Source: Tissierellales bacterium
GTDB taxonomy: Bacteria; Bacillota; Clostridia; Tissierellales; Sedimentibacteraceae
Direction: 5' to 3'
DNA: 64,000 bases
Assembly (NCBI GenBank): GCA_018433765.1
Contig: JAHDQO010000010.1
Coordinates: forward strand, 116,919-180,918
Position numbers and translations under genes: made by a program
Notes under the pieces: generated by a model
What the model saw: the letters and a program-made list of their open reading frames with translations, nothing else
What the model was told of the DNA's origin: nothing
Database searches by the model: none
Shown here: positions 1 through 9,838 of the stretch, piece by piece
How the letters are laid out: each line of letters opens with the position of its first letter
Numbering within the stretch: position 1 is the first letter of the stretch

Positions 1-1601
1 ATAGAGTTAGAAAGATATATAAGAGAATTTTAGGATGGGGATTAAAACATAGATTTATAACTGTAGCTATATGTGTATTCATATTTATAATAAGTATAAC
101 TTCTATGGCAAGTATGGGTGCAGCCTTTTTCCCACCAACTGACGAAGGACAGATAGATGTTAGTGTAAGTTTACCAGCAGGCTCAGAACTTTCAGATACA
201 GATAATACTACAAAGGAAATTGAAAATTTAATATCCAGTATTCCTGAAATAAAGTATGTTTCTTCTAGTATTGGATCAGCAGGAACATATAGTTTTGGCG
301 GAAGTACTGGAAACAGTGCAAGTTTAACTGTAATGTTGAAAAGCAGAGACGAAAGAGAAAAATCAACTTTTGAAGTAGCAGATACAATAAGAAATATTGT
401 AAAAGACATTCCCGGTGCTGAAATTAATGTATCAGTATCTTCAACCATGTCAATGGGCGGTTTAGGAGGAAATGGTTTGAGTATTAGTATAGCTGGTGAT
501 GATATAGATATATTAAATACAATAAGTGAAGATTTTGAAGATTTAATTGCAAAAGTAGAGGGAACACGAGAGATAACTTCTTCTATTTCAGAAGGTATTC
601 CAGAAGTTCAAGTATTAATAAATAGAAATAGAGCTTCTCAATATGGATTAACATCTGCTCAAATAGCTAATGGAGTAAAAAGTTCAATATCTGGTAAATC
701 TGCAACAAAATTTAAATATGAAGGCGATGAAATAGATGTAATAATCAGAGGAGATGATATATATAATCAAAGCATATCAAGCCTTGAAATGACACCAATC
801 ACAACGCCATTAGGTACTACAGTACCTTTATCACAAGTTGCAGATGTTAAGATTTCAAAAGGGCCAATAAGCATAAATAGAGAAGATCAAACAAGAGTGG
901 TTAGTGTAAGCTGTGACGTATTTAACAGAGATGTTCAAACTGTAGCAAACGAGGTAAGTTTACTGCTTGATGATTATGAGATGCCTAGGGGTTATTCTTA
1001 TAACTTTGGCGGAGAAACTGAACTTATAAATGATGCGTTTAAAGATTTAGCGTTAGCTCTAATAATGGCTGTAATACTTGTTTATATGATTCTTGCAGCT
1101 CAATTTGAATCTCTTATTCAGCCTCTATCAATAATGTTTACTGTACCGTTAGCATTATCTGGAGGTGCTTTAGGTCTATATTTAACAGGAACAATATTAA
1201 GTGTACCTGCGCTTATTGGCTTCATTATTCTGGTTGGTATAGTTGTTAATAATGGTATTGTACTTGTTGATTACATAAATACTAGAAGAAAAAAAGATAA
1301 AGATAGAATAGAAGCTATTAAAAATGCAGGTGCTGTAAGATTAAGACCAATTATGATGACTGCATTAACAACAATATTAGCTTTAGTACCTCTTTCTTTA
1401 GGAATAGGTGAAGGTGCAGAATTAGAACAGCCACTTGCAATAGTTGTAATAGGAGGACTTCTTTTATCAACAATTTTGACATTAGTTTTTATTCCTGTTA
1501 TGTATACAATATTTGATGATATTTCGAGATTCTTCAGAAAGAAATCTTTAAAAGGAGATGATGCTGAATGGAAGTCAAAACAAGCAAAAAAAGTGCAATA
1601 A
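1..1601 (+). CDS. RND-family multidrug efflux permease (AcrB/HAE1-like), 5'-truncated
   Basis: This is the C-terminal half of a proton-driven RND efflux pump. The frame is open to the left edge of the window, so the true start lies outside; about 532 residues are visible of the roughly 1,030 usual for the family. A transmembrane segment comes first, then the large extracytoplasmic pore/docking region, then the second membrane block. That block includes the conserved AAQFES turn, the VVNNGIVLVDY segment and the RLRPIMMTALTT stretch typical of RND TM10-TM11. The 3' end overlaps the following tetR start by 34 bases, so the two are transcribed together. Family assignment is firm; the substrate cannot be told. 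Confidence 0.93.
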   Translation, partial: RVRKIYKRILGWGLKHRFITVAICVFIFIISITSMASMGAAFFPPTDEGQIDVSVSLPAGSELSDTDNTTKEIENLISSIPEIKYVSSSIGSAGTYSFGGSTGNSASLTVMLKSRDEREKSTFEVADTIRNIVKDIPGAEINVSVSSTMSMGGLGGNGLSISIAGDDIDILNTISEDFEDLIAKVEGTREITSSISEGIPEVQVLINRNRASQYGLTSAQIANGVKSSISGKSATKFKYEGDEIDVIIRGDDIYNQSISSLEMTPITTPLGTTVPLSQVADVKISKGPISINREDQTRVVSVSCDVFNRDVQTVANEVSLLLDDYEMPRGYSYNFGGETELINDAFKDLALALIMAVILVYMILAAQFESLIQPLSIMFTVPLALSGGALGLYLTGTILSVPALIGFIILVGIVVNNGIVLVDYINTRRKKDKDRIEAIKNAGAVRLRPIMMTALTTILALVPLSLGIGEGAELEQPLAIVVIGGLLLSTILTLVFIPVMYTIFDDISRFFRKKSLKGDDAEWKSKQAKKVQ

Positions 1602-2149
1602 TAAATGCAGCTAGTTCTATGTTTCAGCAAAAAGGATATCATGAGACTAAGATGAATGAAATAGCTCAAAAAGCAGGTATAGGAAAAGGAACAGTCTATG
1701 AGTACTTTTCAAGCAAGCAAGAGCTATTTGAAGAAGTGTGTATAATAAAATTAAATGAACTTTATCTTAGTATTGAAGAAATAGCAAATAAAAAAATAAG
1801 CTTTAAAAGTAAAGTAATTGAAATATTTAAACATAAATTTAAAAATATGAATGTGCAAAAAGGCTTAGCAGAAAGCTTTTTTGCACAAGGGGATCTTATA
1901 TCTGTAAGAATAAAAAAGGCGTTCTTTGAAAATATGTATAAAACATATATGAAAATAATATACATAATTCAAGAAGGTATAGATGAGAGAATAATAAAAG
2001 AAGATATAAACATAGAAATGATGGCTTCTTATATAATAGGAGTTTCCAATCAATATTTAGGAATGAAATTGTTTTATTTAGATGTGAAAGAAGAAGATAT
2101 AAATTTTGAAAAAATGTTGGATTCTCTGCTAGAGGGATTCGGAAATTAG
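1568..2149 (+). CDS. TetR/AcrR-family transcriptional regulator
   Basis: A 193-residue TetR-type regulator. The N-terminal helix-turn-helix (about residues 8-55) carries the family signature around KMNEIAQKAGIGKGTVYEYF. The C-terminal helical ligand-binding part is variable and gives no ligand. It starts inside the end of the RND pump gene, with AAAGGAG about ten bases before the ATG. The overlap and the flanking efflux genes suggest it represses this efflux operon in response to a pumped compound; that is inference from the usual AcrR arrangement. I see no convincing palindromic operator in the 72-base gap after it. Confidence 0.9.
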   Translation: MEVKTSKKSAIINAASSMFQQKGYHETKMNEIAQKAGIGKGTVYEYFSSKQELFEEVCIIKLNELYLSIEEIANKKISFKSKVIEIFKHKFKNMNVQKGLAESFFAQGDLISVRIKKAFFENMYKTYMKIIYIIQEGIDERIIKEDINIEMMASYIIGVSNQYLGMKLFYLDVKEEDINFEKMLDSLLEGFGN

Positions 2150-2221
2150 TCATTTTAAAATATAAGTATTTAATATATAATTAAACTGGAATTTTGTATT
2201 TGAATGGAGGAGGAATAAAGA

Positions 2222-3397
2222 ATGAACAAAAGAATACTAGTTATCGTAGTATTGGTATTTATGCTTAGTTTGACACAAGCAGCAGTTGCAGATGAAGTAG
2301 TTGAAACAACAGAATTAGAAAATACAGAAAATTTACCTTTAGAATTAACGATAGATGAGGCAGTTAAATTAGCAATAGAAAACAGTAGTGAGATATGGAA
2401 AATAGATTCAGAAATAGCGGAAGCTAAAGATTTAGTAAGAGTGCAGAGCAATACAAAAAGTGATTTAAAAGATAAAATGGATAGAATGAATGAATTTGGT
2501 ATAATGATTCCAAGTGATAATTATGTAAATGTTATGCTTACGGAAAAAGGTTATTATACAAAAGCAGCTAAAATGCAGTTAACATTAACTGAATATGGTA
2601 AAGAACAGTTGCTTAAAGGAATTGAAATAAATGTTAAATCTGCTTACTATAAAGTTTTATTAGCTCAGAAAGCAGTTATGTTAAATGAAAAAAAACTCAA
2701 AGAAGCAGAAGATCAATTAAAAATATTAGAAGTAAAATTTGAAAATGGTACTGCAACAAAACTCGATATACTTCAAGGAGAATTAGCTGTAAATCAAGCT
2801 AGTACAGATATAGATAATGCAGAAGACAGTTTAGCTTTAGAACTTTTATCTTTTAAAAATACTTTAGGATTACAATTGGATAAAGAAGTTATTCTTACAG
2901 AAGATATTGAATATATTCCTTTAGAAGAGACAGATATAGATAAATTAATTAATCAAGCTAAAGAACAGAGAATAGAAATACTGCAAGCTAAAGAAACTCT
3001 AGAAGTACAAAAAATTGAACATGAGGCATATACAAGTTATTATACCTCTCTAAATTGGAAATATAAGAATGCAGTGAGAAATCTAGATTATGCTGAAAAA
3101 AGTTTAGAAAACTCATATAAGGATGTAGAGTTAGACGTACGAAAAAAATACCTAGAACTTGTAAAGGCTGAAAGAGCATTAAACAATATGGATACAACTA
3201 TTGAATTGTCAAAAGAAGCAGTGAGGATAACAGGTTTGTTCTATGAGTATGGAATGGCTACTGCATTGGAAGTACTGGATGCAGATACTAAGTTAACAGA
3301 AGCAGAAATAGGCAGATATCAGCTGCTAGTATCATATAATATAGCAAAAATGATGTTTAATAATGCTTGTGAATTAGGAATGCCGCAGATTAATTGA
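2222..3397 (+). CDS. TolC-family protein (short, barrel-poor form), copy 1
   Basis: A secreted or surface protein of 391 residues with an N-terminal signal peptide (hydrophobic core about residues 4-22, then Ala-rich cleavage region). The rest is long amphipathic helices in the two-fold repeat of outer-membrane efflux proteins, with the characteristic segments AYYKVLLAQKAV, NGTATKLDILQGELAVNQA and MATALEVLDADTKLTEAE. The regions that form beta-barrel strands in E. coli TolC seem shortened to short linkers. Preceded by GGAGGAGG. It is a close paralogue of the protein at 8312-9454, and both sit with pump and fusion-protein genes. How it works in a presumably single-membrane cell is unclear. Confidence 0.85.
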   Translation: MNKRILVIVVLVFMLSLTQAAVADEVVETTELENTENLPLELTIDEAVKLAIENSSEIWKIDSEIAEAKDLVRVQSNTKSDLKDKMDRMNEFGIMIPSDNYVNVMLTEKGYYTKAAKMQLTLTEYGKEQLLKGIEINVKSAYYKVLLAQKAVMLNEKKLKEAEDQLKILEVKFENGTATKLDILQGELAVNQASTDIDNAEDSLALELLSFKNTLGLQLDKEVILTEDIEYIPLEETDIDKLINQAKEQRIEILQAKETLEVQKIEHEAYTSYYTSLNWKYKNAVRNLDYAEKSLENSYKDVELDVRKKYLELVKAERALNNMDTTIELSKEAVRITGLFYEYGMATALEVLDADTKLTEAEIGRYQLLVSYNIAKMMFNNACELGMPQIN

Positions 3398-3420
3398 TAG
3401 TTGATAATTGATATTTAATA

Positions 3421-3510
3421 GTTAAAGGTAGTTTTACTAATGTAAAACAATATTAAATGAGAAATGTGTAACGAGAAACTAGTAACATGGTAGTTTTGCT
3501 TACACAAAAC
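3421..3510 (+). repeat. Dispersed intergenic repeat, copy A
   Basis: This gap carries a unit containing the short inverted repeat GTTTTAC-TAAT-GTAAAAC, then a stretch resembling ACGAGAAACTAGTAACATG, then a second GGTAGTTTTGCTTACACAAAAC element. Related sequences occur at 7013-7118 and, inverted, at 18240-18318, always between genes. No coding potential. The remaining bases of the 408-base gap hold a terminator and a promoter, listed separately. Confidence 0.6.
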
Positions 3511-3550
3511 AGAAATAATATAATAACTAGTTTATCGTCTAACATGAAAG

Positions 3551-3581
3551 AAAGATTTCTAGATTAAGAAATCTTTTTTTT
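3551..3581 (+). terminator. Rho-independent terminator after the efflux operon
   Basis: Stem AAAGATTTCT / AGAAATCTTT with a short loop, followed by a run of T. It separates the RND/TetR/TolC unit from the ABC transporter unit. Confidence 0.8.
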
Positions 3582-3595
3582 ATTTTAAAATTTAA

Positions 3596-3624
3596 TTGAC
3601 AAAATTATTCGCACAGAGTATATT
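3596..3624 (+). promoter_or_regulatory. Sigma-A-type promoter for the ABC exporter operon
   Basis: TTGACA, a 17-base spacer, then TATATT. It lies directly after the preceding terminator and about 180 bases before the permease start, leaving a long 5' leader in which I recognise no known riboswitch. Confidence 0.65.
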
Positions 3625-3805
3625 GTATATATTGTTTATATACAGTATGCGCTGCTTGTGTGACAGTCTTACAAAATTGTAAGTTACTATTAAGACTATC
3701 TTAAGATAATTTTAATCCAAACTTAATAGAAAATAAAGAAGTTTTTTAATTAACTATGTTAGGATATTAAAGTAAATTATGGTAAGACAGATTTGGAGGT
3801 GAAGT

Positions 3806-6298
3806 ATGTCTATTATTGTTAAGTTTATATTGAGAAATATAAAAGAGAAAAAGTTTAGAACATTTTTAATATTAATTTCTATAATGATGTCTAGTGCATT
3901 AGTTTTTGCATCTCTAGCAATTTCTACTACAGCAGAAGATATGATTATAGACAATTATAGGAAATTTTTCGGTAGTGCAGATATTACTGTAAATGCAGGA
4001 ATGAACATGAAAAATTCTTTTATTTCTCCCTCTCTGTTAGATGATTATGACGATGGTATAAAGTATGTTGCAGGAGAGGTAGTAACAAGTGGAGAGTATA
4101 AGCACAATGATGAAACTATACGGTTAACATTAGAAGGTTATACTTTAGATGATTTAGAAAAAATGTACTCTATAGTACCAGCTAACAAGTACAATTTAGA
4201 ACCTTTTAAAGGAAAGAAAGCCATAATTGGAAAGGGTATAGCGGAGAAATACGGATTAAAACTTGGTGATTCTATGGGAATAAAAATGATGGGAACTACT
4301 AAGTGGTTTACAATTTCTGCAATTTCAGAACCTAAAGGTCCTTTTGACAGTTATGGGGGAAGTGTTTATATTGTTGTTCCTAGAGAAACTTTAGCAGGTT
4401 TTTATGATGAAAGAGGAAAAGTTCAAACATTATACGTAGGTCTTGAAAATCCTGAGTTGCAAGATGTAGCAATACAGAAGCTCTCTCAAGCTTATCCTTA
4501 TTATAGAGTTGATGCAACTATTCCTAAAGCTGATTTGGAGAAAGAAACAGAGCAGATTTCAACTATTTTCTTAATAATGGCAATGTTTGTTGTAATTTTG
4601 AGTGTGTTTATTATATATACTTCATATAAAGTTATTATGATGGAAAGACTTCCGATTATAGGTACGTTTAGAAGTATTGGTGCTACTAAGAAAATCACTA
4701 ATAGAGTTATGAAGATAGAAAGTTTAATTTATGGTGTTATAGGAGGAATTTTAGGTATTATTTTAGGAATTGGTATTTTATATTTAATGACTAAGCAAAT
4801 TATGTCTACGGAATTAAGTAGTGGAGGTACAGTTATACACTTTAAATTTAGTCAATTACTTATAGCTTTTATATTTGCAATAGTTTTAGCATATATAAGT
4901 TCAACAAGACCTATAAAAAAAGCGTCAAAGGTTCCGCTTAAAGATGTTATATTAAATAAACTAGAAGTAAAGCCTAAAAGAAAAAAATTAAAATTGATTA
5001 TTGGGATTATATTTTTTAGTTTTGGATTGGGAGCACCTTTTGTTGCACCTAAAAACACAGTTATAAATGTTATAAGTATGTTTTTACTTATTCCTGCTGT
5101 AATTTTTATTGTACCTTATATAACAAATATATTTTTAAAGGTATTTGAGAAATTTTATGGATGGATTTTCGGTAATGAAGGAATAATAGCAACTCAAAAT
5201 TTACGAAATAACAAAAGTAATGTTAACAATATTACCTTACTTGGAATATCAATTGCTGTTGTTCTGATGATTAATATCTTAAGTTACAGCATGGCACAAG
5301 ATACTATCAGTTATTATGGTAATTATAAGTATGATATTAATGTTTACACATGGCCCTCAAATAGGACAGCGGAAAGCATTTTGTTAAGTGTAGATGGTGT
5401 TGAAGATACTTATGGTACATATTCGCAATATGATGTAGATATTGTAGATAAAGATTCTAAAATTACTGTTATAGATGGTGTAGATCCTAGTAAATATCTG
5501 AATTATATGAACATATCTACTGAAGAAGAAAATATTCAAGAAATTTTAGATAAGTTAAGTGATGAAAGAAATATTATTATTACATATTCACTTAAAGATA
5601 AGCTTGGAGTGCAAAAAGGCGATTATTTAAAACTCAAAACAAGCAGAGGTGTTTTACCTTACTGTGTAATAGGATATTTTGATTCTGAAAGATTTGGCGG
5701 AAGTCACTGCCTTATAGCTGATAGATATATTAAGTCTGATATGGCAAAAAAAGAATATGGTGAAATTTATATAAAAACGAATAAAGACCCTGAGGTGGTA
5801 GCAGAAAGCATTAGAGAAAAGTTTAAAAACAGACCTGCATATATAACTACACTTAATGAACAAGAACAGCAGAATCTTCAAGGTACAGAAAAAATCATGG
5901 GTATTTTTAAAGGCTTTAGTATCTTGGCATTGATAATTGGAGTGTTCGGTGTTTTCAATAATTTAATAATTAATTTTATACAAAGAAAGAGATCATTAGC
6001 TGTGCTAAGGTCAATTGGTATGAACAAGAAACAGTCAATCAAAATGATATTTGTTGAAGCATTTACAGGAGGATTGATTGGAAGTTTAGTAGGAATTTGT
6101 ATGAGTGGATTATTGATTTATGCTGTATGTAAGGTGTTTGAATCAATGGAAGGTAGTATGAATAACTTTGTTAAGTTGTCTGGAGCTACTTTTATAGAAG
6201 CTTTATTAATTGGTATTATTATAACTATAATTGCTTCAATAATTCCAGCATTAAAATCTTCCAAACTTAATATTATTGAATCAATTAAATATGAATAG
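3806..6298 (+). CDS. ABC transporter permease with two FtsX domains
   Basis: An 830-residue MacB/FtsX-superfamily permease. A first membrane helix (about residues 20-40) leads to an extracytoplasmic MacB-PCD-like domain. A block of three helices (about 250-360) forms the first FtsX domain, a further pair lies near 395-440, and the second half repeats the plan and ends in another three-helix FtsX block (about 695-820). Such proteins are mechanotransmitters for export of peptides, lipoproteins or antimicrobials rather than classical importers. The ATPase start follows within twelve bases, and a fusion protein and TolC-like protein follow, as in MacAB-TolC sets. The start is supported by GGAGGTGAAGT just upstream. 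Confidence 0.9.
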   Translation: MSIIVKFILRNIKEKKFRTFLILISIMMSSALVFASLAISTTAEDMIIDNYRKFFGSADITVNAGMNMKNSFISPSLLDDYDDGIKYVAGEVVTSGEYKHNDETIRLTLEGYTLDDLEKMYSIVPANKYNLEPFKGKKAIIGKGIAEKYGLKLGDSMGIKMMGTTKWFTISAISEPKGPFDSYGGSVYIVVPRETLAGFYDERGKVQTLYVGLENPELQDVAIQKLSQAYPYYRVDATIPKADLEKETEQISTIFLIMAMFVVILSVFIIYTSYKVIMMERLPIIGTFRSIGATKKITNRVMKIESLIYGVIGGILGIILGIGILYLMTKQIMSTELSSGGTVIHFKFSQLLIAFIFAIVLAYISSTRPIKKASKVPLKDVILNKLEVKPKRKKLKLIIGIIFFSFGLGAPFVAPKNTVINVISMFLLIPAVIFIVPYITNIFLKVFEKFYGWIFGNEGIIATQNLRNNKSNVNNITLLGISIAVVLMINILSYSMAQDTISYYGNYKYDINVYTWPSNRTAESILLSVDGVEDTYGTYSQYDVDIVDKDSKITVIDGVDPSKYLNYMNISTEEENIQEILDKLSDERNIIITYSLKDKLGVQKGDYLKLKTSRGVLPYCVIGYFDSERFGGSHCLIADRYIKSDMAKKEYGEIYIKTNKDPEVVAESIREKFKNRPAYITTLNEQEQQNLQGTEKIMGIFKGFSILALIIGVFGVFNNLIINFIQRKRSLAVLRSIGMNKKQSIKMIFVEAFTGGLIGSLVGICMSGLLIYAVCKVFESMEGSMNNFVKLSGATFIEALLIGIIITIIASIIPALKSSKLNIIESIKYE

Positions 6299-6309
6299 AG
6301 GTGTATAAT

Positions 6310-6981
6310 ATGGAGTCAATAATTGAAACAAAAGATTTATGTAAAACATATAAATTAGGTGATTTAGATGTACAAGTGCTTAAAGATATCAATCTAGAAG
6401 TAAAAAAGGGAGAATTTGCTTCAATAATGGGACCTTCAGGTTCTGGAAAAAGTACTCTTTTATATCTAATTGGAGGACTAGATAGACCTACATCAGGTAA
6501 TATAAAAATAAATGGAAAAGATATTTCTAAAATGAAAGATAAACAAGAAAGTGAAATGAGGCGTAAAGATATAGGATTTGTATTTCAATTTTATAATTTA
6601 ATTCCTAATTTAAATATAGAAGAAAATATTATGCTTCCGATATTACTGGATGGGAAAAGAGTAAAAACTTATAAGGATAATCTAGATAAAATTTTAGAAA
6701 TAGTAGGACTTTCAGAAAGAAGAAAGCATACTCCAAGAGAATTATCAGGAGGTCAGCAGCAGAGAGTTGCAATTGCTAGAGCATTAATAAATGAACCGGA
6801 AATTATTCTTGCTGATGAGCCAATCGGAAATCTAGATAGTAAATCAGGAACTGAAATTATGGAGTTATTTCAAAAGATTAATTTAGAACAAAATAAAACT
6901 GTTGTACAAGTAACTCACTCAATGGAAGCATCACAATATGGCACAAGAGTCATAAAAGTAAAAGATGGAAAAGTTTATTAA
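6310..6981 (+). CDS. ABC transporter ATP-binding protein (MacB/LolD type)
   Basis: A 223-residue cytoplasmic ATPase that powers the permease before it. Walker A is GPSGSGKST, the signature is LSGGQQQRVAIARAL, Walker B is ILADEP, and the switch His is in VTHSME. I chose the ATG at 6310 because the upstream in-frame GTG at 6301 lies inside the GAGGTG ribosome site. Only eleven bases separate it from the permease stop, so the two are translationally linked. Specificity is not readable from the sequence. Confidence 0.95.
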   Translation: MESIIETKDLCKTYKLGDLDVQVLKDINLEVKKGEFASIMGPSGSGKSTLLYLIGGLDRPTSGNIKINGKDISKMKDKQESEMRRKDIGFVFQFYNLIPNLNIEENIMLPILLDGKRVKTYKDNLDKILEIVGLSERRKHTPRELSGGQQQRVAIARALINEPEIILADEPIGNLDSKSGTEIMELFQKINLEQNKTVVQVTHSMEASQYGTRVIKVKDGKVY

Positions 6982-7012
6982 GATAAAAGATAAAAGTTAA
7001 AAGATAAAAGTT

Positions 7013-7118
7013 ATGGTATCTTTACTAACGTAAAGCAGAAAAAATGAGAAACGAGTGATTAGAAACTAGAAACATGGAAGTTTTATTAATGTAAAAACAA
7101 ATATTGAATGAGAAAAGA
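7013..7118 (+). repeat. Dispersed intergenic repeat, copy B
   Basis: Related to the repeats at 3421-3510 and 18240-18318: a CTTTAC-TAAC-GTAAAG hairpin, a GAAACGAG...AGAAACTAGAAACATGG stretch, then a second TTTTATTAATGTAAAAAC element. It sits inside the ABC operon, between the ATPase and fusion-protein genes, so it should be transcribed. The following bases (7160-7200) hold an imperfect inverted repeat CGGAACACA ... TGTGTTTCCG. Confidence 0.55.
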
Positions 7119-7224
7119 ATTTCATCAACTATCAATTATACACTATCAACTATATAAGTGCGGAACACAATTCAGTGCCATTCAGTGTGTTTCCGTGGTT
7201 AAACAAGAAAGGAATGAGTCAATT

Positions 7225-8259
7225 ATGAAAAAACAAATATTTTTAGTGTTAGTTATGAGTATGATATTATTAGTAGTAGGGTGTGGACAAAAAGCTGAAG
7301 TTGATCAACCTACTGTAAACGAAGGAGCTCTACCTGAAGAGCCAGTGCAAAAAACAGTTCAAACATTCGGAACAGTTCAAACAAAAGATGTGCAAGGAAT
7401 TATGTTAGATTTACCTGCTAATATAGAAAAAATTCATGTGCAAGAAGGAGATAAGGTTAAAAAAGGAGACGTATTAATAACACTTAATTTAAAAGAAATA
7501 GAAGGTCAAATTCAAGAAAAAGAAGATGCATTAAGAGTTTCAAAACTTGAAGTTGAAAAAATGACTGCTCAGAAAGATGATAACAGTCAAATAGTTCAAG
7601 CTGAGAATAATTTACAAAGCTTAGAAGATGAATATAATGAGCTTAATAATGAATTGAATAATAAAGCTGAATTTCTAAAAGAAGGAGCAATTTCACAAAA
7701 CGATTATGACGAATTCAAAAAAACTGTAGATAATAAAGCAAAAGAAGTTGAGAATAGTAAAATATCTTTGGAAAGTTTAAAACAAAATTCAGAAGTTAAT
7801 AAGAAAGTTGATGTTTTAAATCTAGAAATAAAGAAACAGAATGTTGAAGCTCTTGAACGTTCACTTGAAATACTTAACGATAAAATTAAAAAAAGTGGTT
7901 TAGAGGGAAATAAAATTATATGTGATGTTGAGAATGGCGTTATAAACAAAATTTATAATGCAGTAGGAGATAGATTAAATCCAGAAAAACAAATTATGAG
8001 TATTTTAGATATGGATACTTTAGTAGTTAAAGCTAATGTAGTTGAAGATTTTATTAAAGATGTTTCATTAGGTAATAAAGCTACAATTATACCATTAGCA
8101 GATACTTCAAAACAGTACGAAGGTAGTGTTACTAGGATAGCTAACATGGCAGTTGTTGATAACGGTGAAACGGTGATACCTGTTGAAATAACAGTTGAAA
8201 ATGTTGATGAGTTTCTGCTTCCAAATTCTAATGTTAATATACAAATCATAGCAGAATAA
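7225..8259 (+). CDS. Membrane-fusion lipoprotein (HlyD/MacA family)
   Basis: A 344-residue periplasmic-adaptor-like protein. The start at 7225 gives a clean lipoprotein signal with lipobox LVVGC (Cys near residue 20); an upstream in-frame ATG at 7108 adds 39 implausible residues made from repeat DNA. After the lipid anchor come a biotinyl-lipoyl-like half (PANIEKIHVQEGDKVKKGD), a long coiled coil (about residues 100-215), the second lipoyl half and a beta-barrel domain near the end. In MacAB-type exporters this subunit couples the permease to the outer component. Its neighbours are the ABC pair before it and a TolC-like protein after it. Confidence 0.88.
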   Translation: MKKQIFLVLVMSMILLVVGCGQKAEVDQPTVNEGALPEEPVQKTVQTFGTVQTKDVQGIMLDLPANIEKIHVQEGDKVKKGDVLITLNLKEIEGQIQEKEDALRVSKLEVEKMTAQKDDNSQIVQAENNLQSLEDEYNELNNELNNKAEFLKEGAISQNDYDEFKKTVDNKAKEVENSKISLESLKQNSEVNKKVDVLNLEIKKQNVEALERSLEILNDKIKKSGLEGNKIICDVENGVINKIYNAVGDRLNPEKQIMSILDMDTLVVKANVVEDFIKDVSLGNKATIIPLADTSKQYEGSVTRIANMAVVDNGETVIPVEITVENVDEFLLPNSNVNIQIIAE

Positions 8260-8311
8260 TATATTTGACTTTTTAAAATTAAATATTAAAATAAGCATAA
8301 GGAGGAAAGAA

Positions 8312-9454
8312 ATGAATAAAAAATTATTTGTTACTATAATACTAGTTTTGATGCTCAGTTTATCTCAGATAGTGTTAGCTAATGATACTAATACAGCTGA
8401 TTCGGAAAAGCTTAAAAATAGCCTATTAGAAATATCAATAGATGATGCAGTAAAAATAGCAGCAGAAAACAGCAGTGAATTAATAAAAAACAAAATACAG
8501 ATGTCAGATGCAGATGATTTAATTAGAGATAGAAGTAAAGGAAAAAATTCATCAAAGAATCAATTAGAAGGAGAAGGTTTTTATAATGGTGATTATTTAT
8601 CTGCTATGTTACATAAAAATGGATACTATTTAAAAGAAGCTAAAATACAAAAACTTACTTTAGAAAAAGGCAAAGATCAAATATTAAAGAGTTTAGAAAT
8701 AAAAACAAAATCAGCATATTATAATGTTTTATTAGCACAGAAAACTGTTGAACTAAATGAAAAAGTATTAGCAAAAGCAAAAGAAAACTTGAAGGTACTA
8801 GAAATAAAGTTTGATAAAGGCTCTGTAACAAAACTTGATTTATTGCAAGGACAATTAGCAGTTAATCAAGCACAAACAGAACTAGACAATGCAGCGGATA
8901 GTTTATCATTAGAGATTTTGTCTTTTAACAATACTTTAGGACTTCCATTTGACCAACAAATTGTACTAACAGATGAAATAGAATATTTAGAAGGTAATGA
9001 AATAGATTTAGAAAAATCTATAAAAAAAGCAAAAGAAAATAGATTGGAAATAATAACTGCTAAAGAAAATTTAGAACTAACACAAATAAAACATGATACA
9101 TATACATCATATTATACATCAGGAACAAGCTACTATAGAACTGCGGTAAAAGAATTGTCATATGCAAAGAATAATATAGAAGAAGTATATAAAAATATAG
9201 AATTAGATGTAAGGCAAAAATATTTAGAGCTTATAAAAGATGAAAGAGCGCTAAAAAATAATGACAACACTATAGAACTGTCAAAAGAAAAAGTTAGGAT
9301 AACAAGTTTATTCTATGATTATGGAAAAGTTACAGCTTTAGATGTATTAGAAGCAGACACTTCACTAGCACAGACAGAAATAGCAAGATATAAACTATTA
9401 GTATCATACAACATATCAAGAATGATGTTTGACAATGCATGTAAATTGGGATGA
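8312..9454 (+). CDS. TolC-family protein (short, barrel-poor form), copy 2
   Basis: A 380-residue paralogue of the protein at 2222-3397 with the same plan: signal peptide (MNKKLFVTIILVLMLSLS core), then two helical repeats with AYYNVLLAQKTVELNE, KGSVTKLDLLQGQLAVNQA and KVTALDVLEADTSLAQTE. The segments that should supply beta-barrel strands are again short. It has an AAGGAGG ribosome site 52 bases after the fusion-protein gene and completes a fusion-protein/TolC-like pair. Family placement is good; topology and function in this cell type are uncertain. Confidence 0.85.
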   Translation: MNKKLFVTIILVLMLSLSQIVLANDTNTADSEKLKNSLLEISIDDAVKIAAENSSELIKNKIQMSDADDLIRDRSKGKNSSKNQLEGEGFYNGDYLSAMLHKNGYYLKEAKIQKLTLEKGKDQILKSLEIKTKSAYYNVLLAQKTVELNEKVLAKAKENLKVLEIKFDKGSVTKLDLLQGQLAVNQAQTELDNAADSLSLEILSFNNTLGLPFDQQIVLTDEIEYLEGNEIDLEKSIKKAKENRLEIITAKENLELTQIKHDTYTSYYTSGTSYYRTAVKELSYAKNNIEEVYKNIELDVRQKYLELIKDERALKNNDNTIELSKEKVRITSLFYDYGKVTALDVLEADTSLAQTEIARYKLLVSYNISRMMFDNACKLG

Positions 9455-9545
9455 TAAATCAATTAAATTTAGAAATGAAATAAATAGGAATATGAGAAAC
9501 AAATGATGCTTTTATAGGTAAGGGGCATAATCAGAGTAAGTAAAA

Positions 9546-9575
9546 TAAGGCTGAATAAAGTAGGCCTTTTTTTTA
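9546..9575 (+). terminator. Probable terminator after the ABC exporter operon
   Basis: A short GC stem AAGGC / GGCCTT with an eleven-base loop, followed by eight T. The stem is only five to six pairs. The rest of the 384-base gap (9455-9838) is AT-rich with no repeat or RNA motif I recognise; TTGTAT-16-TATATT at 9624-9651 is a possible promoter for the next gene. Confidence 0.5.
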
Positions 9576-9838
9576 TACATAATTAACTAAAAAATGTTGT
9601 TCATGTTGTCTATTCCAATAGGGTTGTATTTAAAAATAAATATGTTATATTAAGATAGACGATATGTATATCATGTAAAAACTAACAAAATACTACATAA
9701 AAGTTACTATCAGTAATATTGATAACATAAGTAAGCTGTACAAATGTAGAAAAATAAAGTGCTTTATTATTAGTTTTTGCTACAACAATAAACATAATGT
9801 ATTATCTAAAGTATCTTTATTATTAAAGAGGTAAAGAA

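Noticed and set aside
7108..7224. Upstream ATG extending the fusion lipoprotein by 39 residues
   Set aside because: The extension is translated from dispersed-repeat DNA and would bury the lipoprotein signal. The ATG at 7225 has a clean signal peptide and lipobox.
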